This document shows positions 1 to 12,015 of a stretch of DNA of 64,000 nt, in pieces. This DNA comes from Watersipora subatra (Eukaryota > Bryozoa > Gymnolaemata > Cheilostomatida > Watersiporidae). A program made the position numbers and the translations under genes. Location of the stretch: NCBI RefSeq assembly GCF_963576615.1, contig NC_088714.1, positions 39,284,572-39,348,571 on the forward strand. The letters run 5' to 3'. The notes below the pieces were generated by a model, which saw only the letters and a program-made list of their open reading frames with translations, did no database searches and was not told where the DNA came from. Each line of letters opens with the position of its first letter. The stretch's first letter is position 1.

Positions 1-600
1 ATACCTGACATATGTTAACAAGTTAACATTGTCAGCCTGGGTCTCACATACCTGACATTTGTTAACAAGTTAACATTGCCAGCCTGGGTCCCACATACCT
101 GACATATGTTAACAAATTAACATTGCCAGCCTGGGTCTCACATACCTGACATTTGTTAACAAGTTAACATTGCCAGCCTGGGTCTCACATACCTGACATT
201 TGTTAACAAGTTAACATTGCCAACCTGGGTCCCACATACCTGACATATGTTAACAAGTTAACATTGTCAGCCTGCGTCTCACATACCTGACATTTGCTAG
301 CAAGTTAACATTGCCAGCCTGAGTCCCACATACCTGACATATGTTAATAAGTTAACATTGTCAGCCTGTGTTTCACATACTTGATATATCTTAACAAGGT
401 TTCATGGCCAGCCCAAGGCCATGAAACATACCTGGCATATTTTAACAAATTAACATTGTCAGCCTGGGTCCAACATACCTGACATATTTTAACAAGTTAA
501 CATTGTCAGCCTGTGTTTCACATACCTGATATATCTTAACAAGGTTTCATGGCCAACCCAAGGCCATGAAACATACCTGGCATATATTAACAAATTAACC
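1..600. repeat. 47-bp minisatellite, degenerate toward the right
   Basis: The unit begins ATACCTGACATATGTTAACA and recurs every 47 bp from base 1, so the array probably continues left of the window. Each unit carries two GTTAAC sites. From about 380 the units are altered by blocks with a perfect 11-bp inverted repeat (GTTTCATGGCC / GGCCATGAAAC) at 399-427 and 544-572. No coding content is seen. Confidence 0.93.
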
Positions 601-734
601 ATGTAACAATTTGACAAAAAGATTTAATGTATTAACTTACATTAGGCTTCTGATCAATCGAAACTGTCGAAAGATGTCTAATATTATTTCCTATTCTTTT
701 GGAGAACAAATGAATGTCCTGCAAGAAATATTTA

Positions 735-1425
735 GACATATTCTATATTTTTATGCATATTCTACGTTTCTATGCATATTCTACGTTTTTATGCATATTC
801 TACGTTTTTATGCATATTCTACGTTTCTATGCATATTCTACGTTTTTATGCATATTCTATGTTTCTATGCATGTTCTATGTTTCTATGCATATTCTATGA
901 TTCTAAACATATTCTATGTTTCAATGCATATTCTATGTTTCTATGCATATTTTATGTTTCTATGCATATTCTATGTTTCTATGCATATTTTATATTTCTA
1001 TGCATATTTTATGTTTCTATGAATATTCTGTACTTCTATGCATATTCTATATTTCAATGCATATTCTACGTTTCTACATGTATGCATATTCTATATTTCT
1101 ATGCATATTCTATATTTCTATGCATATTTTATGTTTCTATGAATATTCTGTACTTCTTTGCATATTCTATATTTCAATGCATATTCTACGTTTCTACATG
1201 TATGCATATTCTATGTTTTTATGCATATTCTATGTTTCTATGCATGTTCTATGTTTCTATGCATATTCTATGATTCTAAACATATTCTATGTTTCAATGC
1301 ATATTCTATGTTTCTATGCGTATTTTATGTTTCTATGCATATTCTATGTTTCTATGCATATTCTGTGTTTTGTGCATATTCTATGTTTTATGCATATTCT
1401 ATGTTTTATGCATATTCTATGTCAT
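735..1425. repeat. 19-bp minisatellite
   Basis: The unit is close to TCTATGCATATTCTATGTT, repeated about 36 times with point variants. Because 19 is not a multiple of 3, the array reads in all three frames as a 19-residue cycle (…AYSMFLCIFYVSMHILCF…). The long ORFs here are therefore artefacts of the repeat and not genes. It lies just upstream of the first visible peroxidase exon. Confidence 0.93.
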
Positions 1426-1463
1426 ATACCAATGTTCATGTCTCCTCTCTATTACTTATTTAG

Positions 1464-4400
1464 ATTCTACTGGCTGAGCTTATACTAGTGGCCGTCATTT
1501 TACTGTCATGGTGTTGCTTGGCAATTGGGCAAACAACTCCCAGTCAACAATTTGAACCACTAAAGAGATCTGAGATGTTGAGGGCGCAGTCATTGCTTAG
1601 GTGGCTTATCAACAACCGCACAGAAAATAATACGAAGACGTTTAATGCTGGTTTCATTAGACTCGCATTCCACGACTGTGTAGGAGGGTGTGATGGCTGC
1701 CTTAACCTCCGCAATCCATCCAACGCAGGTACATGAGCGTTGAAAATAACAAAAGTGTGAACGCTTGTGATTTAAGTCAAGTCTTTGTCAATCCAATAAG
1801 TCAGAAGTTGTTTTCGAGTGAACCGAGCACATTTTTAACAAGATAAAATTTTTGTCAATGCCACTCAATTTTTTTTTAGAAATGTCGGGCATGTAATTAC
1901 AGGAGTGGGTATAAATGCACATGCCATGCCAGCTTTAAACATTTGTAACAAGGCTGTGTAGTGTCTCTTAAATAGGCAGAATAATCTCTGGTTAGGGACT
2001 ACAGGTTAATAGTCAAGGGTCAATGTTAAGGGTCAATGTTAATTGTTAAGTTAGGTTAGTCATAACGACTGGTATTGATTGAGGAGCTTGCGAAAGTGTA
2101 TAAGTGAATACAAACACATACATCATTAAAATATCCTTATTCGCTCATATGGATACGGAAGGGCTCAAGTAATTCATAATAGTACATCTTGACATGTTTT
2201 ATTTCTACTGCAGGATTGAGTTTTTATAAAGAGCCACTCGACCTTATGTACCGAGAGTTTATCTTTCCAAAGATGTCTAGAGCTGACTGGTACGCCCTCG
2301 CTGGTCTCACGGCTGTTGAGTATGCAGCAGCTCTCACCCGTAAGTTTCCTAGCTTAACTTGCTGTGACTAACTTGTGCTTGTATAACTATATACAAGCAC
2401 GAGTAAGTCTATATAACTGGATGATCGTGAGTCAATTGTTTCTATATATCTATAGAACTGGTTGGTTGTGAGTAGTTGTCTCGCTTTGCTATCGCGATAC
2501 ATGTATTTGATGGTTACTCGAAAAAGTTGGAATCCCATTAATTGACTTCCTGATCTGAAAATTGGGAGTCAGCTGGAGAAGGCACTTTCATTGCAAGGTG
2601 CCAGAGAAACATCGATTTGCGTACGGTCTTCCCTTCTCACTTCCTTCTTATTCTTCTCACCAAAGCTAATCAGTTAACAACAAATGATGGCCTCTCTCAT
2701 CCTGTCATCACTTTGAGTGGTATATCCTGATTATCATCAGCGCCCTCAAACGCTTGCTGGTCATAGTCTCAGTACGTGTTCATCGATTGTACGCTTTGCC
2801 TATGAATGCAGAATAGCATGCCCTTGAGACGCCTTCAACTAATGAAAGGTTTTTAATTTTGGTCTTACTAGAGAGGCTCCCCATGAGAGGGTGTGTCTTA
2901 AGAATATGCAAACCGTTATTAATTTTCTCTTATTTTTGTACCTAGCCTAGTTGCCGCTGGTTTAGTTTACAACGTACAATATAGCAAGGGTAGATAACTC
3001 AGGATAATAATCATGGTATAGTGCTAGCATTGAATCTGACAGCTCTATCTTTAACGGCAGTAAGATTGGGCAATTCTATTTCCTATAAGAACTTACACTC
3101 AGGAAATGGTGATCTTTGTATCACCTACATGTAGCTACATATGAATAAAGCTACGCGCTTTCCTGGCTGTCTGATAGCGGCTGCAGCGATAGCGGCAGCA
3201 GTGACCTTGGTCTAATCCTTCATTCTTTATTAAGGTAACTAACAGGCATTAGACGCAACTGGGCTGTATGACTGAAATGCTGATATAGAAAGTGATTTGA
3301 AAGAGATATAGACTGAGTGCTTTGCTAGCTAACTCACCTATGGGTGCTATATTAAAAACTATAACAAAGAAACTATAGGAGTACTGGCCCTTAAAGCGTA
3401 CAAGCGTGTGCATGTATTTTTAATATGAAAGTGGAATATTGAACTTCTGTAATGTAGGAGGTGAGAATAAGTGTTGCTCTGCCCTTTGTAAATACTCTAA
3501 TCCTATCTGTGGTTTTACAGACGCGCCTCAACCTATAATAAAGTTAACTCGTTACAATAGTGGCTTTATAAATGGCTTCATAAATCCAAGCCACCGTATG
3601 CCCAAATATATATTCATAGAAGAATACCCTGTATATAGCTTAATTCGCTTCAGAGCTTGAGAGTGATAAAAAATATTTAATTGCAAAATACTTGAAACAA
3701 ATTCGTTATAAAGTCTATACAAAAAATAAAATGCAAAAACTGATCTTTTAAGTAAAAACTAAATTAATACAGTAGTAACAAAAAAAAAGTTTTAATAGTT
3801 ACTTTACTTAGGAGACACACGAACAGAAGGGCGGACTCAACAATGCACAGATCAGGTGGTCGAGTGAGTGATAGAAATATGATAATTTATATATTTTATC
3901 ACTTTCATGTTTTATTGGCGAATTTTCCGCTAATTACTTATACTTACAAAACTGTAATGTTTTAGAAAGTTTTGGCCTCCCTACTTTAGAAGATAATTTA
4001 TAGTTTGAGACAATATCAGCTTACTTTAGTATGTAAGCTTAATATTCTAAAAGGGTATAAAGTTAGGATTTGACTGTATTTGTTGTAAGCGCTCCAACAA
4101 CAAGGGAAGCGTGAACAAAAAATGAATATGTACCAATTCAGAGACCAACCATTGAGGTCTACATAACTATGTACCTGTTCAAATACCACCCGGAGAGGTC
4201 TAAATAACTAGGTACCTGTTCAAAGACCACCCAGAGAGGTCTAAATAACTATGTAGGTACCTGTTCAAAGACCACCCACATAGGTCTACCTCATCAGGTA
4301 TCACATCTTGACTCATCCTTCTCCCATTCTTCTAAGATTAAACGCTAGCATTGACTTTGTTTTCACGCTTCATGATTTGCCTACCTAACTGGTAAGCCAT

Positions 4401-7400
4401 ATCCTGATAGATGAATTATTGCTGATAACAAAGTGCGGTTATCGTAAGCTGCTAGTTGCTGTGAAACACCTCTAAATTGTTTAGGATGAGGTATGTCAAA
4501 CTGTGTTAAACGCAGTCGCTCCCAGAGGCATTAAAGAATGAGTAAAACATAAGACAGTTATGTTTAATCACAAGTTTGCTTCATTTCTAGCTTGTACAGG
4601 CAGAATATGCATACCACCGATGACATTTAAATGGGGTCGCAGAGATTGTCTCAATGAGTCCCTTCTCTTCCGTCAATTTCCTGGTCCAAACAATGACCCT
4701 CGAGATACGATCAGACGCACATTTAGAATGAATCTGCTAGAAATAACAGCACTTATGGGTAAGTCAGCATTCTAGCAGAATGGCTAGATACCCTTCTGCT
4801 ACCTTGAGTTTTTAAGGCTAGACACCCTTCTGTTACCTTGAGTTTTAAGACTAGATACCCTTCTGTTACCTTGAGTTTTTAAGGCTAGACACCCTTCTGC
4901 TACCTTGAGTTTTTAAGGCTAGACACCCTTCTGTTACCTTGAGTTTTTAAGGCTAGATACCCTTCTGTTACCTTGAGTTTTCAAGGCTAGACACCCTTTT
5001 GTTGCCTTGAGTTTTTAAGGCTAGACACCCTTCTATTACCTTGAGTTTTCAAGGCTAGACCATTAACATATTAACTATACTTAATATCGTAGGTTAATAG
5101 GTCTATGGGCTAGACGTACTTCTGTTACTTTGAGATTTTAAATGTTGTTAAACTGCTTCAAAGAGATTTTTTGTCATTCAACCCTTTTATCACGCATGAT
5201 GACAAAATCTTGTATAATTATTATTTCTCTAAATTATTTGCCACGCGTCAGCGTAAAGTTAAAATTTTTTGCTTTTTGGATTAGCTTGTTAGTAACCCCA
5301 TCAAGCTAAATTATAGCTTTTACAATGCAGAAAAAGGCTTGTTTTTACCGTGTCTGTCAGTACTAGAAATCTTGATCCCAGTGAGATTATCTCTTCTACG
5401 ATGTATCTGACTCATTTCCTTTGTGATGCGCTTCTTTGTCAGCTTATGATGTTGAAACAATTTTTATCAACACCAACTATATGCTATCTACCATAGTCTA
5501 CAGTTACAAAAGTCTACAGTTACCATTGTCTACAGTTACCATAGTCTACAGTTACCATAGTCTACAGTTACCATAGTCTACAGCTAACATAGTCTAGAGT
5601 TACCTTTGTCTACAGTTATTACAATCTACAGTTACCATAGTCTACAGTTACCATAGTTGACAGCTAACGTAGTGTAGAGTTACCATTGTCAAAGTTACCA
5701 CAGTATACAGTGTAATTCTTATCAAGTATCCTTAGCGTAATCCTGTAATGTTATCCTAGTTTACAGATAACATAGTTTACAGTTAACATAATATACAGTT
5801 ACCACAGTCTCCAGTTAACATAGTCTACAGTTACCATAGTCTACAGTTAACATAGTCTAAAGTTACCATAGTTGAGAGCTAACATAGTCTAGAGTTACCA
5901 TTGTCGCGAGTTACCACAGTATACAGTTACCATAATCTACAGTTACCATAGTTGAGAGGTAACATAGTCTAGAGTTACCATTGTCAAGAGCTACCACAGT
6001 ATACCGTTACCATAATCTACAGTTACCATAGTTGAGAGCTAACATAGTCTAGAGTTACCATTGTCGAGAGTTACCCCAGTATACAGTTACCATAGTCTAC
6101 AGACACCATCGTCTACAGTTAACATAGTCTACAGTTACCACAGTTTCCAGTTAACATAGTTTACAGTTAACATAGTATACAGTCAACAGTCTACAGTCTA
6201 CAGTTATCATAGTATACAGTCACCATAGTCTACAGTTACCATTGCATACAGTCACCATAGTCTACAGTTAACATAGTCTACAGTTACCATAGTCTACAGT
6301 TACCATAGTCTCCAGTTAACATAGTCTCGAATTAACTGGGTATACAGTTAACATAGTCTACAGTTATCATAGTCTATAGTTACTATAGTCTACAGTTATC
6401 ATATTCTAGCCTGACTTGATTTGAATGAAAATTCTACTAGAGAACAGAGACATCAAGTGGCAATCGAACAGAACTTCAAATAATAGTACGGCTGGTCTTG
6501 TTCCTTTTTCCAGGCGCTCATACCTTAGGCAAGAACCATGGAACTGGAGCTACTTGGGTAAAAAATGAAACACGATTTGATAACCAGTATTACAAGGACA
6601 TGATAGATTCTTCTCTCCAATGGCGGAAAGGCGTGCGTCAAGGGTAGGTTTTTGCATATTCTTAAAATAACTCCTTCATTCGCAATTCTCCTTTTACGCC
6701 TTGCTTTGCCTGCTGAGGTTAATAACAAGTTGACCTCTAGAGAGCTATAATTGGAATCGGTGTCATGCGAAGAATGATGGATTGCATGACTGATCAGTTC
6801 AAATTCCTCAGCAGTTAGTAACAGAGGCGTAGGTTTGGCAGTGGTAATTGGTGTGACTGTATGCCATCTCACCAGGTTATGAGATGTACAAGTGGCGTAC
6901 TCTGTCCTCCGAGTGACTCAACGCGCTCCACGGAGTTGAAATTCTGAGATTCCTACATCGATCAATCCAAAGAAAGACCAGAAAAAGCTTTACACTAAAC
7001 TATGGATCGACTCTAACTCCCTCCTGTTACAATTAATTGGCATGATTTTGGTGGTTGAGGTAGCAGTAGTGTTTTTAAATCTGAATTCAATCACGATGAA
7101 AGCACAAAGGTAGTTAGGCAACAAGTTCTCCCTCAACCATATATGGAATATTTCTGTTGTTACTAATTGAAGGGATTACTGAACAGTTTGTTGTCATTAG
7201 GTTCCTTCTTTTGATCAAATCTACTCAGTAGCGCAAACATCATTCTTTAGACTTAGATTTCTAAAAGTAGAGAATCAGTGTAGCTGGAGACAACACAACA
7301 ACGCTTCAACAATGTCACCAAGCAGGCAGCATGCAGCTGCTAGATAAGTTGAACAGTACCAGTTTATTCAATCGCATACTTTATCACTAACACTTATCAT

Positions 7401-10400
7401 CCCACCTTTGCCTTATTGCCTATACCATAAGCGATACTTTTGTGCTCTAGTGGTTGTCTCCGCCTGTTTTAACCAGATCGTATCGTATTGCACGGTAATC
7501 TCAATCCTTAGTTGTACGAGATCTTCTCTTTTGAACTTTCAGATCAGCAAGCAACACTTGGTCTCATGGCACTACAGGAAATAATCTTATGTTGGACAGT
7601 GACTTCTTCATGGCTTTTGATGTCGGCACCAACTTTAGAGACTGCAACAATAACCCTATAGAGAGCTGTGTTAAGAGTGAAACATTTGCTTCGGTAAGTT
7701 GCTATTTCATATTCGCTGCAGGGGCGGATAACAAACAGAATTTTATTTGTTTCTTATGTAATATAGAAAGTATTTTAAACCTGTGTTCTATAGACAGCGT
7801 TTAAGCAGCATGCCTAACATGAATCGGGCAGTGCTAAAACCTGCTTCCCGCAGAAAAATGTACTTATGTCTGTCTTGGTAGTTCTCTATCACTAGCAAAA
7901 TTGAAGCAACCTTTCTTATTTTGTCAACTCATCACTCAAATGCTCCAATTGAAGAACTGATAGCTTCAGTTGTTTATAATGCAATGCGTGTTGTTGCTTG
8001 AAGGTGGAAAGAATGGCAGGAGACAACGATTACTGGTTGCGTCACTTTGGTACAGCTTTCACTGTTATGCTGAACAATGGTAACTTTGGCAAGTTAAAGG
8101 ATGTAGAGTGGGATACATTTGATGACACCTATAATGGAGACATATTTGCAAATAGAAGTGAGTGATCATGCAACACAGTTATAGCAGTACAGTGGAACCT
8201 CGGTTCTCGAACGCGCCGGTTCTCGATCAATTCAATTTTCGACCAAAAAAAATTGACATTTGTTCTTCTCGGAGCTCGAACATAAATTCGGTTCTCGATC
8301 ATACCGGAGCATGCGCATTAGACTTAAAGGTTCGAAACAGCTCCGAAAACAGCATAGAAACATTCATTAACAAAGGGAGAAGCAAATTAGGCTTCATAAA
8401 TTTTTTACAAAAAGGAAGGAACCATCTGGGACGACGTCTCCTCTACAGAAGAAACTTGCTAGGGTGACAACTCCTCTAATCGGGTTACCCAAAATAGTTT
8501 TGGAGAAAGATTCTCTTTCCAAGATGTGAAGTAACCGTGCCATCGCTGTTTACATTTCCTTTTTTACACGATTTTTGATGTAACTGATCTGTTGTATTTT
8601 TTGCTGTTTCGTTATCAATTTCCGCAATTTTTGGTATTGCATCTTAACATAGAATGTTTTCGATGTTTTAAGAGCAAACATGCGAAATATTGACTTTTGG
8701 TTTTCTGTTTCCCTAATCATTGATAAAAAAATATTTTATTAACAATAAACCCGATCTATATCTATCCGTTTTTATTTATAGTATGCAGTATACAGTACAG
8801 TTTATGGTGTAAAATGTTAAAAAAGTACTTTACAGAAGTTGTTTTCTTGGCTTGGAACAAATTATAATTTACATACATTAATTCTAATGGGAATGACTGT
8901 TTCGGATCTCGAACAACGTTTTTCGAACAACCTTCTGGCACGGATTAGGTTCGAGAACCGAGGTTCCACTGTATTCTAGCGCAGTTGTGTAGTGTGTCTT
9001 GAGAAGGTGCAGACTTCCAGGACAGCTATCTTGCTCCCTCTCTCCAACTTTAACCAATCGAGATGTGCGTGGCTGCCAGAGCAAGACAACTTTGTAGTCT
9101 GACTACCAAGCGGCAGTAATGTGCAGGAACTGTAAGAGTAGATGTAGTTTTCTGTCTATGCTGAAAAAGCTGGAGTTCTAGCATTAGCTTGAGGCCGGCA
9201 AGGTTTCCTTCCTCAAGCAATAGGAGCTCTCACTCACTATTGTGGTGTGATGACCTCTGTTGGAGACATTCTGCACTGATAGGCTTTGACCTATTGAACC
9301 TATCCACTGGATGCAGTAGGCCTATGTGTCCTTGCTTAGTGAAACGTCAATGTAGTTTGGTACTTATCTAAGTTTTTCAAAGAAACAACACATCAAAACA
9401 TGAAAGCTTTTGCACTTTTGAATATGTTACACATGATCAGTGTCCTTGAAATGCACACATGATCAGCGTTCTTGACATGTACACATGATTAGTTTCCTTG
9501 ACATGTACACATGATCAGTGTCCTTGACATGTACACATGATTAGTTTCCTTGACATGTACACATGATCAGTGTCCTTGACATGTACACATGATCAGTGTC
9601 CTTGACATGTACACATTATTAGTGTCCTTGACATGTACACATGGTTAGTGTCCTTGACATGTAGACATGGTCAGTGTCTTTGACATGTACACTGAAGTAT
9701 GACATAAATTCATCTTCATATTTTCCTAGTAATTTATTTTATAGATTTTTTCTAGCCCTGTTCTGAAATTTAAAAAAACAAAGTACTGTTCAACGCATGT
9801 TAGACATGACTTTTAGTAATGGAAACAAATACCAATAGTCTCTCCTATAGGATAGCCACAGTCAATCTTGTCTTTATAAGAGGGTTTGATTACCTCGTCA
9901 TTTGATATGACTTACACATAGGTTATTGAGGTCAGCCAATTGTCAACTTAGCATCATAGACTCTAGCTAAGCGTTGCTCTCTGTTGGAATTCTGTGTTCT
10001 TTATTGATATCATGTCGTATTCTGTAGATGCATCGGAAAGCACGACTGTAGCAGCTACCACTACACCAGCTACTTCTTCTAGAGTTACCACTACACCAGC
10101 TACTTCTCCTAGAGTCACCTCTACACCAGGTACTACTCCTAGAGTCACCTCTACACCAGGTACTACTCCTAGAGTCACCTCTACACCAGGTAATTCTCCT
10201 AAAGTTACCACTACACCATCTACTACTACAGGAGCTTCAGCACCAGCTACAGATACAGGTACCACCACCACACCAACGCGTACCACAATACCATCTACTG
10301 ATACCTTCACAGTGGAGGCTAGCAGCCCTCCCAAGATGTCGGTCAACACCTCATCTGTTTCTGCCTCAATTGTCACCACAACTAGCAACATAATAGCATC

Positions 10401-11004
10401 TTCCTTGATGTCAGCGAGTTCGGATTTATCCACACAACCATCAGCTAGTTCTGCTAGAGCGATAACTCCAATAATGAACAATGGTGCTAGTCCTGTAGCA
10501 GAACATAACAGAACAGATGTCGGTATAAGTACAAACAGTGCAGTAGCAGTAGAGATCTCAATGATGTCTACTCACCCCTCTGGCAATGATGTTTCTAACA
10601 ATAATCTGCCGAGTTCATTTTCCCATCTAACCACTACAAGAACATTGGAAAGTTTGCTTTCCAATATCCCTACGAACATCGATGTTACTAGTATTGTTCC
10701 ACTAACAACTGTTGCACAAAACATCACTGACCATTCAAATGCTACTCTCACTAGTCTAACTACATTGAACGAAAAGTCTGATTTGAGTATCGCCAACTCG
10801 GGCTCAATGTCAACCACAAAACAGTTGTTACAGGCATCATCTTTGGCTCCGCCTGCACCAGTTAGCACCATGGCCAATGGGAATACAGCTGATTCTAGGA
10901 TAGGATATCAATTTGAAAATGAAAGTTTTAATGCTGGCATGCGAGATCGCCTTCAAAATGCTCGACAAAGATTACGCTCTCGAACAAGTCGCAGCGGTCA
11001 CTGA
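1464..11004 (+). CDS. Secreted plant-type haem peroxidase with mucin-like C-terminal tail (5' end missing)
   Basis: Exons by phase-matched GT/AG borders: 1464-1728, 2214-2339, 3812-3863, 4604-4758, 6514-6643, 7543-7693, 8004-8157 and 10028-11004. They total 2010 nt, or 669 visible residues plus a stop. A hydrophobic leader (LILVAVILLSWCCLAIGQ) suggests secretion. The peroxidase domain (about residues 31-345) shows the distal site RLAFHDC with Arg66 and His70, a Ca-site-like GGCDG, the proximal GAHTLG with His202, and FDNQYY with Asp222. The His-His spacing of 132 is close to horseradish peroxidase. Family role: H2O2-dependent one-electron oxidation of substrates. The tail of about 325 residues is Thr/Ser/Pro-rich, contains 10-residue repeats, has no membrane segment and ends in a basic segment. 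The first visible exon begins at an acceptor (TTATTTAG), so the ATG lies in an unseen upstream exon; the only open extension starts at a GTG. The substrate is unknown. Confidence 0.88.
4132..4290. repeat. ~42-bp tandem repeat in peroxidase intron
   Basis: Roughly four units containing GGTACCTGTTCAAAGACCAC and AGAGGTCTAAATAACTA lie between the exons ending at 3863 and starting at 4604. No other content is seen in this intron. Confidence 0.8.
4777..5062. repeat. 34-bp minisatellite in peroxidase intron
   Basis: The unit GCTAGACACCCTTCTGTTAC plus CTTGAGTTTTTAAG is repeated about eight times, starting right after the donor at 4759. The rest of this intron is mostly the 16-bp array at 5488-6406. 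Confidence 0.9.
5488..6406. repeat. 16-bp minisatellite in peroxidase intron
   Basis: The unit CATAGTCTACAGTTAC is repeated more than 50 times with substitutions (AACATAG, TTGAGAG, ATACAG variants). It fills most of the intron between the exon carrying MNLLEITALMG and the exon carrying the proximal haem histidine. A longer block of mixed variants recurs at about 5860-6090, which suggests duplication of several units at once. Confidence 0.92.
6644..7542. other. Peroxidase intron without recognisable features
   Basis: A non-repetitive intron between the proximal-histidine exon and the LDSDFF exon. I see no coding, RNA or transposon signal in it. Confidence 0.6.
8190..8971. mobile_element. Non-autonomous TIR transposon (pogo/Tc1-like), 782 bp
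   Basis: A perfect 23-bp terminal inverted repeat begins CAGTGGAACCTCGGTTCTCG on the left, and its reverse complement ends the element on the right. TA flanks both ends (8188-8189 and 8972-8973). Inside are further TTCTCGA/TCGAGAA-like subterminal motifs. No transposase remnant is recognisable. The TA target and the CAGT ends fit pogo/Tigger-like members of the Tc1/mariner superfamily; that assignment is inference. It sits in the last peroxidase intron. Confidence 0.87.
9432..9692. repeat. 26-bp minisatellite in last peroxidase intron
   Basis: The unit is close to CATGTACACATGATCAGTGT plus CCTTGA, repeated about ten times. It contains the nested palindromes ACATGT and TGATCA. Confidence 0.92.
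10055..10230 (+). repeat. 30-bp coding repeats in peroxidase tail
   Basis: Six tandem units encode the 10-residue pattern TTPATSPRV(T/S) and its variants (STPGTTPRV, STPGNSPKV). They lie in frame in the last exon of the peroxidase gene. Such Thr/Ser/Pro repeats are typical of densely O-glycosylated mucin-like stalks. The repeat length is a multiple of three, so copy number could vary without breaking the frame. Confidence 0.85.
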
Positions 11005-11258
11005 ATTATGACTTCCTAGCTCCAAAAAATTCAGCAACTCGTTGTCATCTTGAGAAATGGCACAAGTATTAACAAATAAGTCACTCGCGTGGCAATATGA
11101 TCATGGTTATAGCAGTTGATGCTCATTCCTAACCATATGATGGTGTCCTTTGTCTCTTCCCAAATGACCTGTACAGATAATCTACTTATGTTTTATATTT
11201 ATTATAGTATTTATATGCAGAAATTATTGGTTGCTCATAAAAAGCTAAAATACATATA

Positions 11259-11925
11259 CCGTAAAGCTGTTATTTGAACGCCATGGTGCTCTAGTTTTCA
11301 ACCCTTTTCATATAGTGGCATTATTATAGGTGTCATTCAAGTAAAATGTATCGCTGTATTCTTCAAACACCTCGTCAGAATTTTTGCTTATCTTAGAATA
11401 GAATATATTAGAGAATGTCGCCTTCAATTTGCACTCACCTTCAAGCAGAGCGACATGCAAGAACTTACCTCCAGGTTGTCGTAGAACTCTAAATTAATAT
11501 ATGCATGAGGAAGCCGATACGTGCCTCTACCAGTGGATCACTTGCAACTAACCTTCGATGATCTTATAGCCTACATTACAATTGTTGGAGCTTTGAAGTT
11601 TTTACTTTATTCCAAAATTGAAGGCATATTTTCATTTTAAACAACATCTAACAAGTTTGCATAAAAGCTCATTGCAATTATCAGTTTGTCAAAACTAGCT
11701 TTTTATGCGCAATAGATGAAGAGTTATGAGCGTCGATCCACTGTAAGTCGAGTTTATATAACCGCAATGATGCTCTCAAATAATATGCTATAAATCTGCA
11801 AGCTTATTCGTTATATACATGTATTATTAACCTATCAAATGCTACAAGTATATATTCAAAAACAAATGACATAAACAAAACATATTTATAATATATTCAG
11901 AAACAAAAATTATCATTTAAAAAAA
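11259..11925 (+). mobile_element. Left part of a CCGTAAA-ended TIR element (truncated copy)
   Basis: Starts CCGTAAAGCTGTTATTTGAA after TA and aligns over more than 600 bp with the copy at 33677-34928. Shared anchors include CCATGGTGCTCTA, TTGCAAYTAACCTTCGATGAT, TTGCATAAAAGCTCAT, GCAATGATGCTMTC and CAGAAACAAAAATTA. The right inverted terminus is absent; similarity ends near 11925, where a minisatellite remnant begins. Confidence 0.78.
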
Positions 11926-11934
11926 AGAATATTA

Positions 11935-12015
11935 GCATCATGTATAGTCACACCATGTACTATACATAGTCTTACCATTTATCCTGTATAACCACATCCT
12001 ATACTATATATATGT
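11935..12015. repeat. Remnant of the 22-bp TAGTCA minisatellite
   Basis: ATGTATAGTCACACCATGTA and the following units match the array at 15530-16345. This short piece lies on the far side of the P-like and Copia insertions, so the two may once have been continuous. Confidence 0.7.

Noticed and set aside
1-1430. CRISPR-like array of regularly spaced repeats
   Set aside because: The whole unit is repeated with no unique spacers, and the genome is eukaryotic, so these are minisatellites.
611-1488. Long ORFs of Phe/Tyr/Cys/His-rich peptide
   Set aside because: They are translations of the 19-bp minisatellite, identical in all frames, with no gene signals.
6525-6872. Minus-strand ORF of 115 codons
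   Set aside because: It overlaps the peroxidase exon carrying the proximal histidine on the opposite strand and has no recognisable motif.
9963-10877. Minus-strand Val/Gly-rich ORFs
   Set aside because: They are antisense shadows of the Thr/Ser-rich peroxidase tail.
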